From the NCBI RefSeq assembly GCF_017742995.1, contig NZ_CP072425.1, positions 3,534,001-3,598,000 of the forward strand: DNA of 64,000 nucleotides, in the 5' to 3' direction. This DNA is from Pseudoalteromonas viridis (GTDB lineage Bacteria; Pseudomonadota; Gammaproteobacteria; Enterobacterales; Alteromonadaceae). The translations under genes were made by a program, and so were the position numbers. Numbering within the stretch: the first letter of the stretch is position 1; every line of letters begins with the position of its first letter. Below, one piece after another: positions 27,208-35,874 of the stretch. Below the pieces are notes generated by a model. That model was not told the DNA's origin. It did no database searches and worked only from the letters and a program-made list of their open reading frames with translations.

Positions 27208-29820
27208 ATGGATAAATCGCATCAACCTTCACCCTCAACACAGCCTGTGAATTGCACTTCCATCACTCAGCAGGCAGACTTACCAGCACACTACCATGTT
27301 AAGAAAGTGTTAGGGGAAGGAGGCATGGGCGAAGTGCTACTGGCACAAGACACCCGGCTGAATCGTCTGGTCGCAATTAAACGCTTAAAGGTGCAAAACG
27401 CAAAGGATAATATCTCTGTCGCCCTTGGCGAAGCTCAGATCCTGGCCAGGTTAAACCACACTCATATCGTTCAACTTTACGATATAATCACGACACCCTC
27501 ACAGGTCTACCTGATCATGGAGTACGTTGATGGCAGTACGCTGTTTTATCACCAGAAAACTCAACTACTCAGCCTTGAACAAAAGCTCTCGCTGCTGATC
27601 CAGGTGGCCAATGGGGTGGCAGCTGCTCACCAGTGTGGCGTTATTCACTGCGATCTCAAACCTGCCAATATCCTGCTTGATGCCACTCTTCAGGTAAAAA
27701 TCACTGACTTTGGCATTGCGCGAATTAACCAGACGAAAGACGAGGCGCACACCCAGACGTTGCATCAGAGTCGCGGCAGCATAAGGGCCACCTCGCCCGA
27801 ACAATTGCGTGGTGAAACGCTCACCCCGCAATCCGATCTGTTTGCATTTGGTATTCTGGCCTATGAACTGATAAGCGGACGTCATCCTTTTGGCAAGGTT
27901 CAATTGCGTGAGCGTATATTAAATGGTGAGTATGACGATGCCAAAGCAATACTACCTGCCCTGCCTGAGCCACTTTGTGTATTACTGAATCAATTATTAT
28001 CAGCGCAGGCACAAGACCGCCCGGCAGATGCAAGACAAGTTGCCAGACGCCTGGAACAAATCCTGATTGCTTTGACACAAAATGCGATTATGGAACAGGA
28101 GACCATGCCACTGCCCGCTGCTCAAGAGCAGGAGCAAGAAGAAAACACCACAAACTCGGCTTGGTACAAAAGACATAGCCTCACTCGGTTGGTTTTATTT
28201 GGTGTTATCTGCTTTACTTTTTTCGCTTTTTTACTGGTACTTACCACCTCGCAACCTACCGAAAAAACGCGTTATGTGGCCGTGCTAAAACCACAAAATA
28301 GCAGTCTGGCGATACACAAAACATCAGGCGTTGTGAGCGCAACAATCAATCAGGCCATCAGACAATATATCCTGCAAAATGAAGGACTCGAGCTCGTAAT
28401 ATATAACCATCAGAGTTTCACAGCGCCCAAAGATGTGGCGGCCATCACTGGCGCTACCGATATCATAGCCAGTGAACTGGATTGCAGTGCGCTCAGTTGT
28501 GAAGTCACTTTTAGCCGGCTTTCTGGCGATAAATGGACAGTTCAGCAGCAAATATCCTGGCCTATGCCCGCCAGCACCCACCTGAATAACTTTTATACTG
28601 CACAACAACATACCGCCAAACTGTTTGGGGAAGTCACACCGAAAAAAGTGCAACGATGGGAGATAAATCAAAAGGAATATTTGGATTATCTCGCTATTTA
28701 TGAAGACGTCAATACCAATGGCGCTTACACCAGAGACAATCTCAATAAGCTAGAAGACCTCCTTAGCAAAGCCCCGTCACTCTCTGCTGCCTACGGGCTA
28801 TTGGTTGATGTGGGACTGAACATTTATCATCAAAATAAAGACGATGCAATTTTGGCTCAGTTAAGCTCAAAGCTCGATAGCGCGCCAATGAGCTTTAAAC
28901 AAAGTGTGCTCTTTCACAGAGAAATGATGCTCTTGTCACTCGAAAAAAATAATATGCAGGCGTTTGATGTACACTACGAGCAGGCCATCGCCAGGTCTTT
29001 GAGTGAATATGATGCACAGATCATTTTAGCCCGAAAATCGAAAAAGCTTGGCGCGCTCGATCAGTCCATTGCACACCTTGAAAAAGCACTCTCCCTGCGC
29101 AACAACACAGACGTAATGTTTAATCTTGCCAATGATCTGTACCTAAACAGTCAGCTTGAGCGTGCCACCTCATTATTGAATAACATTATACAGCTCACAC
29201 CCAATGACTATCTTGCCAATCAGCTGCTTGCGGACATTTTTATGGTTCAGGGGCAATTGGATAAAGCGATAGCGCGATATCGAGTTGTTGTCCAGAGCAA
29301 TCCCCAACCCATGGACTTGAATATGCTGGCGTTGACTCTGATGCTTGATCAACAGTATGGTGCGGCTTTAGAAGTCGCCAGATCCCTGCCTGATGCCGAG
29401 AATAACACCCTCTTTTTACTCAACCTTGCAGACATAGAGAAGCTCAATGGCAATACGGTCAAAGCGACCAGACATTACCAACGCGTTATCCAGTTGAGTA
29501 CAGATGGCTCAATATACGAGTTACTCGACAAAGCACAAGCCTATGCCCAGCTAGGCCAGTTTGAGCAAGCCATTGCCACATTAAACCAAGCTATCAAGCG
29601 CTCGCCAGATAACAGTGAATACGCTTTCACAGCCGCTTTGGTATATGCGCTGGCCAATGAACAAACATCTGCAATCGTTCATGCCAAGGCAGCACTGACG
29701 GTGGGGTATGGCACAATCTGGTTTGATCTTCCCTGGTTTAAAACGTTATGTAACAACCCAGGCTTTCTGGCACTACTGACACAAGAAAGCCGGGTTTGCA
29801 AAACGCGCCCTAATACATAG
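27208..29820 (+). CDS. Transmembrane Ser/Thr protein kinase with TPR sensor domain
   Basis: An 870-residue PknB-type kinase. The kinase domain (about 30-285) has GEGGMGEV, the ATP-binding lysine in VAIKRL, HCDLKPAN (catalytic Asp about residue 149) and DFGIAR. Cys replaces the usual Arg before the catalytic Asp, so it is a non-RD kinase, which is often controlled without activation-loop phosphorylation. One transmembrane helix (about 330-350) leads to a periplasmic part with a small alpha/beta domain and several TPR repeats (about 560-850). The divergent FHA gene is the likely phosphothreonine reader. No strong ribosome binding site is seen before the ATG. Confidence 0.9.
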   Translation: MDKSHQPSPSTQPVNCTSITQQADLPAHYHVKKVLGEGGMGEVLLAQDTRLNRLVAIKRLKVQNAKDNISVALGEAQILARLNHTHIVQLYDIITTPSQVYLIMEYVDGSTLFYHQKTQLLSLEQKLSLLIQVANGVAAAHQCGVIHCDLKPANILLDATLQVKITDFGIARINQTKDEAHTQTLHQSRGSIRATSPEQLRGETLTPQSDLFAFGILAYELISGRHPFGKVQLRERILNGEYDDAKAILPALPEPLCVLLNQLLSAQAQDRPADARQVARRLEQILIALTQNAIMEQETMPLPAAQEQEQEENTTNSAWYKRHSLTRLVLFGVICFTFFAFLLVLTTSQPTEKTRYVAVLKPQNSSLAIHKTSGVVSATINQAIRQYILQNEGLELVIYNHQSFTAPKDVAAITGATDIIASELDCSALSCEVTFSRLSGDKWTVQQQISWPMPASTHLNNFYTAQQHTAKLFGEVTPKKVQRWEINQKEYLDYLAIYEDVNTNGAYTRDNLNKLEDLLSKAPSLSAAYGLLVDVGLNIYHQNKDDAILAQLSSKLDSAPMSFKQSVLFHREMMLLSLEKNNMQAFDVHYEQAIARSLSEYDAQIILARKSKKLGALDQSIAHLEKALSLRNNTDVMFNLANDLYLNSQLERATSLLNNIIQLTPNDYLANQLLADIFMVQGQLDKAIARYRVVVQSNPQPMDLNMLALTLMLDQQYGAALEVARSLPDAENNTLFLLNLADIEKLNGNTVKATRHYQRVIQLSTDGSIYELLDKAQAYAQLGQFEQAIATLNQAIKRSPDNSEYAFTAALVYALANEQTSAIVHAKAALTVGYGTIWFDLPWFKTLCNNPGFLALLTQESRVCKTRPNT

Positions 29821-29832
29821 GGCACTCATTTT

Positions 29833-30375
29833 TTATGCGGGTTTGTTTCTTCGCACGCCGACACGCGGATCCTGAGAGTAGAATATCTCGTTTAGCTGGC
29901 CTGCTGATTTATTCAATCTTACAGCGACAAATCTGAAATCAATTTTATCGAATTCACCTGCACACAAGGCAGCGTTGCTAAATACATTGTTGATGGTCAG
30001 CACCAGTGTTTTACCCTGATTTTGCACCTGTGCATTTAGTGTGTAATCCTGCTCGTCTTGTTCACTGGACAAAGAAATGCCATTTTGCCAAAAGCGCCAG
30101 TCTCCATCTGTACTAGTGTCGTCCATCTCAACAATAAAAACGGCCTGTTGCTTAGAGGCCAGAGCACGGCGAGCCAAAGCTGAAATATTACTGCCAAAAC
30201 ACGCTTCTCCCAGTTCAAACTCAACATTAAATTGAGTATCTTGGGTTAGCGCTTCATATTGTTGAGTCGCTGCATCGTAGTACGTCAGATCCCAATCCGT
30301 ACTTGTTGCCTTCGGGCTTAGTTTAAACAAAAAGTTATCAGCATTTTGCTCAAGGCTTAAAACAATTTTTTTCAT
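29833..30375 (-). CDS. Hypothetical protein, 180 residues, beta-rich
   Basis: A soluble acidic protein with alternating hydrophobic patterns typical of beta-sandwiches (KIVLSLEQNADNFLF at the start, then TLVLTINNVF and DFRFVAVRLN) and a basic tail RRNKPA. There is no signal peptide. GGGAG precedes the ATG. Its stop faces the kinase stop with only 12 bases between, and it is divergent from the GH18-like gene. I did not recognise the family. It may belong to the FHA/kinase locus, as a substrate for example, but only position suggests this. Confidence 0.6.
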   Translation of the reverse strand: MKKIVLSLEQNADNFLFKLSPKATSTDWDLTYYDAATQQYEALTQDTQFNVEFELGEACFGSNISALARRALASKQQAVFIVEMDDTSTDGDWRFWQNGISLSSEQDEQDYTLNAQVQNQGKTLVLTINNVFSNAALCAGEFDKIDFRFVAVRLNKSAGQLNEIFYSQDPRVGVRRNKPA

Positions 30376-30586
30376 CTTAGTCGCTCCCTATGTGGTTAGT
30401 GCGCTTATTGAGCTTACCCGGTGCTTTTAAAAAACACCAATAAAATCCGCGAATTATTATTACTTTTACCACAACAAAACGCACATCACCAGCGTGTGTA
30501 ATAGAGTGTAATACTGGTGTAATGGTCCTGCTCGGTGCTTTTCGCCATAGTATTGTCCCAGATAAGCGAATGATTAAGTTGTTACC

Positions 30587-31327
30587 ATGACTTTTGAACA
30601 CAAGACATGCCCAACAGAGACAGAGAATCAACGAGAAAGCCGCGAGCAAGCCATCTACATCAATGGTGCACAAGTGAGACCAGCAGGTCTGGATGGTGCC
30701 CAACTTGTCGCAGCTGGCGGGGCCGCTGCGTTTGCGGCGCACCTGGATGCAACTCGGACTAACTACCCCGGCGCCCGGTTGTTGCTCAGCCTGTCACCGG
30801 ATGTTAACGGCTGGCGCTATCTCAGCCAGGACATTAATGGCTGTCAGCTATTCTGTCAGAGTGTGATCGATTTTTTGCAACACTATGGGTTGGATGGGTT
30901 GAACTTGGATGCCGCGTCTTACTATGCGCAACTGGAAACCCAAGCCGTCAGCGGCAGCACACAGTTTCAGAGTCTGACCACCATTTCACCTCATGATTTT
31001 GACGCGCTACTGCTGGGATTAAAATATCAGTTTGGTCAGGCTGCACAACAAACCGGACGCACTTACTTACTGACGCAAATAGCAAACAGTACCGGGCCAT
31101 TGCTGAACCATAGCTACCCTGCTGACTTGGCACCAAATAGTGATACCACCGGAAAAATGCATACCCGGGCGCAATGTGCCGAGCGGGGAACTTGCCTGAG
31201 TGACAAAGAAGCGGCAAGCCTGACAGGGGGAAACACCAAGTACAGCATAAGCGGCGTCGTAAAATACGATGAAAGGCCGCTTAACGGCGCACAAGAGCGA
31301 GATTACTTCAGGTATAGCCGTTTTTAG
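30587..31327 (+). CDS. GH18-like protein lacking the catalytic glutamate
   Basis: A 246-residue protein whose middle resembles the chitinase (GH18) barrel: LLLSLSPDVNGW (65-76) at the strand-3 SxGG position, then FLQHYGLDGLNLDAASY (97-112 region) at strand 4. The canonical DGxDxDWE reads DGLNLDAA here, so the second Asp is Asn106 and the catalytic Glu is Ala110. Hydrolysis is therefore unlikely and a binding role more probable. There is no signal peptide, and the barrel is shorter than usual (246 residues against more than 300). It neighbours the kinase/FHA locus. No clear ribosome binding site precedes the ATG. Confidence in the fold is moderate. Confidence 0.55.
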   Translation: MTFEHKTCPTETENQRESREQAIYINGAQVRPAGLDGAQLVAAGGAAAFAAHLDATRTNYPGARLLLSLSPDVNGWRYLSQDINGCQLFCQSVIDFLQHYGLDGLNLDAASYYAQLETQAVSGSTQFQSLTTISPHDFDALLLGLKYQFGQAAQQTGRTYLLTQIANSTGPLLNHSYPADLAPNSDTTGKMHTRAQCAERGTCLSDKEAASLTGGNTKYSISGVVKYDERPLNGAQERDYFRYSRF

Positions 31328-31362
31328 TGCCAAACGATATTGAAGTAACCTCGTAGTATCAA

Positions 31363-31764
31363 TTAACTGGATGCGGCCAGTTGAGTCAGCGCGCTGTGGG
31401 CAGCCTGTGCATCGCTGGTCTGAACAAAAATATGATCGTGATAAAAAGCGGCAACCACATTGGCGCTGATCCCCTGCTCTGTCAGGCACCGCGCTACGGC
31501 AGCGGTCAGGCCGACGGCATCCAGGCTGGAATGCACACTCAGGGTTATCTGGTTAAATGGCCCCTCATACTCAAGGCCATACTGCTGTGCAGCTGCTTTA
31601 GTGACTATCAGAGTCAGGCCTTCGTGCTCCTGAAAAGTAGCGATGGGATTAAGTGGTACATATTCCTCCAGATCCCCCGATACAGAACAAAAAACATACT
31701 CGGTGTCATGTAGTACAGGTTCCATGGTCTTTAGCAGCGCTGCCAGGTCAATAATGCCAGCCAT
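31363..31764 (-). CDS. ACT domain-containing protein
   Basis: A 133-residue protein with tandem ACT-like halves (CASTOR/DUF2241 type). The N-terminal half carries EYVFCSVSG and PIATFQEHEGLTLIV; the C-terminal half carries FNQITLSVHSSLDAVGLTAAVARCL and SANVVAAFYHDHIFV, typical of the amino-acid binding fold. It is probably a small-ligand sensor; the ligand is unknown. AAGGAA precedes the ATG. Standalone gene, convergent with the GH18-like gene. Confidence 0.8.
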   Translation of the reverse strand: MAGIIDLAALLKTMEPVLHDTEYVFCSVSGDLEEYVPLNPIATFQEHEGLTLIVTKAAAQQYGLEYEGPFNQITLSVHSSLDAVGLTAAVARCLTEQGISANVVAAFYHDHIFVQTSDAQAAHSALTQLAASS

Positions 31765-32117
31765 TCTAATTGTTCCTTTTTTAGGTTTTATTTTCGCTAT
31801 ACCCTAACAAACCCACAGTGACATGCCAAGCTATCTAACACCAGTCAAGGTTAATACTTCAGTGCAAAAGCATTAATCTCAACACATAAAAACCACTATG
31901 TTTAATAAAAATTAACCCAGATGTAATAATCCGTAACTAATACTTCGTAGTTTACCCCGATTGAATCCCCGTCAAATTCCTTAACTTGTACTCATCAACC
32001 CACTAAAAAAAACCTTGTTTGCTGCCATACAGCCGGGTAATAAGTCACTGAATAGGCAAACTTATTGCTTAAAAAGGAGTTTGGACAGACAAAGTTGCTA
32101 TTGCTTTGGAGTCAACG
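31765..32117. other. Intergenic region upstream of the transport-locus regulator
   Basis: A 353-bp AT-rich region between divergent genes. No coding sequence or repeat was seen. It should contain the promoters of the ACT gene and the regulator gene; GGAG at 32109 is the regulator's ribosome binding site. Confidence 0.5.
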
Positions 32118-33626
32118 ATGAACGAGTTAAACCACCCAGTTACACGTCATGTATCGCCTTTCGAACAACATGCACCACTCACCAGATCACTCACCCGATA
32201 TCTGAACAGTCACCTGTCGCCACAATTACTGAAACAAGTGCAGCTGGAAGTCAGCGACTTCGATAATCCGGCCAGGACACATATTTATTTTAATCAGGAT
32301 AACCGCTTCGCTAAAACGGTTGAGCACAGCTTTCCTATTGTCTATCAAAGGAAAAAAATTGGCGCACTGAACCTGCTTAAAAGCCAGGACACGCCGCCCA
32401 ATCAAACTCAGCTGTCACAAATCACCCGCCAGCTTGCGGTATTGGTCAGACGTAATTCTGTCCAGTCCCTGTCACATCACCATCTTGGCCATGCAATTAC
32501 CCTGATGGGGTATAGTGAATCCATTATGGCATTGGAAAAAACCATTGAACGTATTGCCGAAAGCCATTGTCCGGTGTTTATTCGTGCAGAGCCAGGCAGC
32601 GAAGTACTGGATGTGGCCTGTAAGTTACACTTTAGTGGTCCATCGAGCCCCTATCCTTTCTATGAGATCGATTGTGCCGGTCTGGATGATCAGCAATTTT
32701 CTGAAAAACTGCATTATATCGCTGGCCAGCTGACGCGTGGCTGTGTCTTTCTTAATAATCTGGAAAGCCTGAACCAGGTTCAGCAGGGCCTATTATGTGA
32801 CATGCTGACCACCCGCAGTCATCACAACACGGTTCACTCGACAATTAACCTAAGCCAGGTGCGACTGATCACTGCCAGCACTGAGGACATCAAACAACGT
32901 GTCACGCAGGGACAGTTTATTGCTTCCCTGTGGCAAAAGCTCAACTTCTTTTCAATGGTGCTGCCACCGCTGCGCGAACGTCGCGATGATATATTGCCGC
33001 TGGTGGATTTATTTACCAAGCGTCACCGACTGTATCGGGAGCAACGCTTCAGTGAAGCTGCGCGCGCGATGCTGCACAATTACGACTGGCCAGACAACAC
33101 ACAGGAACTGGAAAAAACCGTACTCAGGTTGCTTACTTGTGCCCCCAAGCCCGAAATTGACACTTGCCATATCCAGGCATTGTGTCCAAACATTAGGACC
33201 AATAATCCGCTTCGCGCTGAGCAGGTAACAACAAGCTACATTCAGGCCTTAATGGACCAGGAGCTGGGTATGTTTTCAAAGTTTCATCCCAGCTTACAAA
33301 AAGCCCTCAGCTATATTAGTACCCACTGGCAGCAAGACGTGTCGCTGGGCACACTGGCCGCCAACGCCTATGTCAGCGCCTCTCATTTGTCCTACCTGTT
33401 TAAGCGCTCGCTTAACAGAAGTTTTAAGCAAATCCTTGCTGAACTGAGAATACGACATGCTTGCCGTATGCTTGAGGAAAACCCCAATCTGCGGATCACT
33501 GACTTATGTATGGATGTGGGATTTGGCGATCTCAGTCACTTTGAAAAGATTTTTCGTCGCTATACCCAGGTCTCACCCCGTGAATATAAAAAGCGTCTAT
33601 TAAAAACGGTATACAACCAAGTTTGA
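32118..33626 (+). CDS. Chimeric regulator: degenerate sigma54-activator AAA domain plus AraC DNA-binding domain
   Basis: A 502-residue transcription factor. Residues about 1-125 form an unrecognised sensor region. Residues about 130-350 follow the sigma54-activator AAA+ layout (MGYSESIMALEKTIERIA, VFLNNLESL, LPPLRERRDDILPLVDLF, YDWPDNTQELEKTV). The Walker A loop is replaced by RAEPGSEVLDV, the Walker B acids are Asn-Asn, and no GAFTGA loop is present, so ATPase and sigma54 contact are unlikely. Instead of a Fis-type helix-turn-helix, it ends in an AraC-type double HTH (about 394-495, with PREYKKRL). ATG 32118 has GGAG six bases upstream; the TTG at 32106 is rejected. It precedes and probably controls the porin/SBP/carrier operon. 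Confidence 0.85.
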   Translation: MNELNHPVTRHVSPFEQHAPLTRSLTRYLNSHLSPQLLKQVQLEVSDFDNPARTHIYFNQDNRFAKTVEHSFPIVYQRKKIGALNLLKSQDTPPNQTQLSQITRQLAVLVRRNSVQSLSHHHLGHAITLMGYSESIMALEKTIERIAESHCPVFIRAEPGSEVLDVACKLHFSGPSSPYPFYEIDCAGLDDQQFSEKLHYIAGQLTRGCVFLNNLESLNQVQQGLLCDMLTTRSHHNTVHSTINLSQVRLITASTEDIKQRVTQGQFIASLWQKLNFFSMVLPPLRERRDDILPLVDLFTKRHRLYREQRFSEAARAMLHNYDWPDNTQELEKTVLRLLTCAPKPEIDTCHIQALCPNIRTNNPLRAEQVTTSYIQALMDQELGMFSKFHPSLQKALSYISTHWQQDVSLGTLAANAYVSASHLSYLFKRSLNRSFKQILAELRIRHACRMLEENPNLRITDLCMDVGFGDLSHFEKIFRRYTQVSPREYKKRLLKTVYNQV

Positions 33627-33666
33627 TGGCAACATGCTTTATCCATAACACATACACGCCTTTATT

Positions 33667-33707
33667 GGGCTGTCACTGAGTCTGTTTACGCATACTGACG
33701 ACAGCCC
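33667..33707 (+). promoter_or_regulatory. Inverted repeat between the regulator and the porin operon
   Basis: GGGCTGTC (33667-33674) and GACAGCCC (33700-33707) are separated by 25 bases. It could be the regulator gene's terminator or an operator for the porin operon, which starts 156 bases later. Sequence alone does not decide. Confidence 0.4.
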
Positions 33708-33862
33708 GGGCTATGCACTTTCCCTCAGCACTATTCAAACCGTGTAAAAATATCGGGTTAACACACTACCTGAATTTGCCCGACTATTTCAGCACTTTCC
33801 CTCAGCGCTTTATCTGGCCCAACGCTAAGCTCCTGTTAATTATATAAAAGAAGGAAAAAGCT

Positions 33863-34996
33863 GTGAGAAAACTATCTCTGTTTGCGCTGAGTTCAGCGCT
33901 GCTCAGTACCGCCGCAAGCGCCTCTCCACCTGAGCTGAAGCTGTCGGGTTACATTAAGGTCGATACCCTGTATGACCTGTCCGGGCACAGTGGCGATAGG
34001 ATCGATTATGCCACGCTGGGGCAAAATGCGCCCGGTAACACAGTACGAGTCCATGCAAGAGAATCCAGACTCAGGGCCAGCTGGCAAAGTACCCAACACC
34101 CAAAACTCAGCAGTGTGCTGGAGTTAGACTTTTTTGCCGAAGGCTCTTACTCCAGCGCTGGCAGCGAGAAAATTGCCAATGGCGCAGAGCCACGTCTCAG
34201 ACTTGCCTACATTAGCTTCAATAACTGGCAGTTTGGTCAGAACTGGTCAAATTTTGTGGATGTCCAGAGCTTCCCCGAAACGCTTGATTTTGCTAATGAA
34301 AGTGGTCAGGCCATGCTCCGGCAAGGCCAGATCCGTTATACCCGTCGCCATGCTAACTGGCAGTTCAGTGTGGCGGCAGAAAATCCGCAAACGGATTATC
34401 AGCAATCCAAACTGACGCCGCAGTCCAGCTACCACAGCATAGATCCCGTATTTGATATGAGTGCACGGGCTCGCCTGGCGTTAAGCTCGGGCCATGTCTC
34501 TATGCAATCGGTGTATCGCCAGCTCAAACTGGAACACGCTGCCTCATCACCTCAGCCAGATAGCCCAAATGGGTTTGGCCTGGGCTTTTCAGGCAAGCTT
34601 GCAGTCGGGGCAAGCGCCACGTTGAAAGGCTACCTGGGATTTGGTCGGGGGTTGGGTCGCTACACTCAGGAGGCCAATAATTATGCTGCCTACCTGAGTG
34701 CGGATGGGCTGCAATTACTCAAAAGTGTGGGTGGCTATCTGGCCTATCAGTATCGCTTTGACTCGCAGTGGCGCAGTAATCTGAGTCTGGGGGCGGTGCG
34801 TATTGAGCAACCCCAGCCGCTCTCCCCCGGCAGCCCGCTGTCTTACCGGTTTACGTCGCTGCACGTCAATACCATTCACCAGCTGACACCCGCCATGTAC
34901 ATCGGATTTGAGTACGCCTTTGTCCGTCGCGAAATGACCAATGAACAAAGCCACTGGCTGCGCCGGTTACAGCTTTCCACTAAATATCGTTTTTAA
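33863..34996 (+). CDS. DcaP-like outer-membrane porin
   Basis: A 377-residue beta-barrel protein with a signal peptide (cleavage near ASAS). It begins the mature part with LKLSGYIKVDTLYDL and has FGQNWSNF, PETLDFANESG and RQGQIRYT, the hallmarks of DcaP-type trimeric porins that take up dicarboxylates and other small acids. It ends with the aromatic C-terminus STKYRF of outer-membrane barrels. The start is GTG with AAGGAA upstream. It is the first gene of an operon with a periplasmic binding protein (10-base gap) and a carrier (10-base gap). Confidence 0.85.
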   Translation: MRKLSLFALSSALLSTAASASPPELKLSGYIKVDTLYDLSGHSGDRIDYATLGQNAPGNTVRVHARESRLRASWQSTQHPKLSSVLELDFFAEGSYSSAGSEKIANGAEPRLRLAYISFNNWQFGQNWSNFVDVQSFPETLDFANESGQAMLRQGQIRYTRRHANWQFSVAAENPQTDYQQSKLTPQSSYHSIDPVFDMSARARLALSSGHVSMQSVYRQLKLEHAASSPQPDSPNGFGLGFSGKLAVGASATLKGYLGFGRGLGRYTQEANNYAAYLSADGLQLLKSVGGYLAYQYRFDSQWRSNLSLGAVRIEQPQPLSPGSPLSYRFTSLHVNTIHQLTPAMYIGFEYAFVRREMTNEQSHWLRRLQLSTKYRF

Positions 34997-35006
34997 GGAT
35001 GCGATT

Positions 35007-35864
35007 ATGAAAAACCTGCCTTTTTCTATAATTTGTCTGCTTTGCTGTGTATTCACTTTGAGTGCTTTTGCAGCGCAGCCAGCAGCGCAAATTCCCAGTG
35101 TGGCGCAAGCCCCAGCGCTTGCCAAAATCTTAAATCGCGGCACTTTGCGCGTCGCTATGTATCACAAAGATACGCCGCCGTTCTACTACCATGATGCACA
35201 AGGTACCCTGACAGGAGTGGATGTAGAACTGATCCGTGGGTTTGCCGACAAGCTGGGGGTTAACCTCATTTTTGACCGCAGTGCCAAAACCCTGAATCAG
35301 GCCATCGACATGGTTGCAGAGGACAAGGCCGACCTGGCTATCTGTAAGCTCAGCATTACTTTTGACAGAGCCAGCCGGGTGTTGTTTACCCGCCCTTATA
35401 TTCGGCTGCGAAAAGGACTCTTGGTCAACCGGATCCTACTGCAACAGCAACTCAATAATCGCAGTAAAATAGAAACCATCCAGACGCTGCAAGGCAAGTT
35501 GGCGGTGATTGGTAACTCTTCCTACGTGGGTTATGCCAGACAGCGTTTTAGCCAAATGACGCTGGTTCCTTACCCTAACTGGCAAGAAGCAATCGAGGCC
35601 CTGAAAGCACAAGAGGTGATCGCCGCTTTTCGCGACGAGGCCGAGATTAAAAAAGTGATAGTCGACAATAAAAACAACGCCATGTCTTTGCTGACAGTGG
35701 TGCTGGAAAAAGACTACGACCCAAAAGGTATTGCACTGCCCCCCAATGGCCATTTTTTACGCGCGCTGCTTGAGTCCTACCTCGATAACCTGTCTCTGGA
35801 GCTGAATGCCGACAAGGTGTTGTTCAACTATGACGACGTCATCAATCAGATCCACCGCTATTAA
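35007..35864 (+). CDS. Periplasmic solute-binding protein (SBP_bac_3 family)
   Basis: A 285-residue protein with a signal peptide (cleavage after AFA) and the polar amino-acid-binding fold: ILNRGTLRVAMYHKDTPPFYY, TGVDVELIRGFADKLGV, ADLAICKLSITFDRASRV and GIALPPNG. Homologues normally feed ABC importers, but here no ABC genes are present and the partner is a DAACS-type carrier encoded 10 bases downstream. AAGGA seven bases before ATG 35007 fixes the start. It probably captures an amino acid or dicarboxylate entering through the upstream porin. Ligand inferred from family only. Confidence 0.85.
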   Translation: MKNLPFSIICLLCCVFTLSAFAAQPAAQIPSVAQAPALAKILNRGTLRVAMYHKDTPPFYYHDAQGTLTGVDVELIRGFADKLGVNLIFDRSAKTLNQAIDMVAEDKADLAICKLSITFDRASRVLFTRPYIRLRKGLLVNRILLQQQLNNRSKIETIQTLQGKLAVIGNSSYVGYARQRFSQMTLVPYPNWQEAIEALKAQEVIAAFRDEAEIKKVIVDNKNNAMSLLTVVLEKDYDPKGIALPPNGHFLRALLESYLDNLSLELNADKVLFNYDDVINQIHRY

Positions 35865-35874
35865 CGGAGCTATC

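Noticed and set aside
30377..30742. 121-codon minus-strand frame between the beta-rich protein and the GH18-like gene
   Set aside because: It overlaps the divergent promoter region and the start of the GH18-like gene, with no sensible protein pattern.
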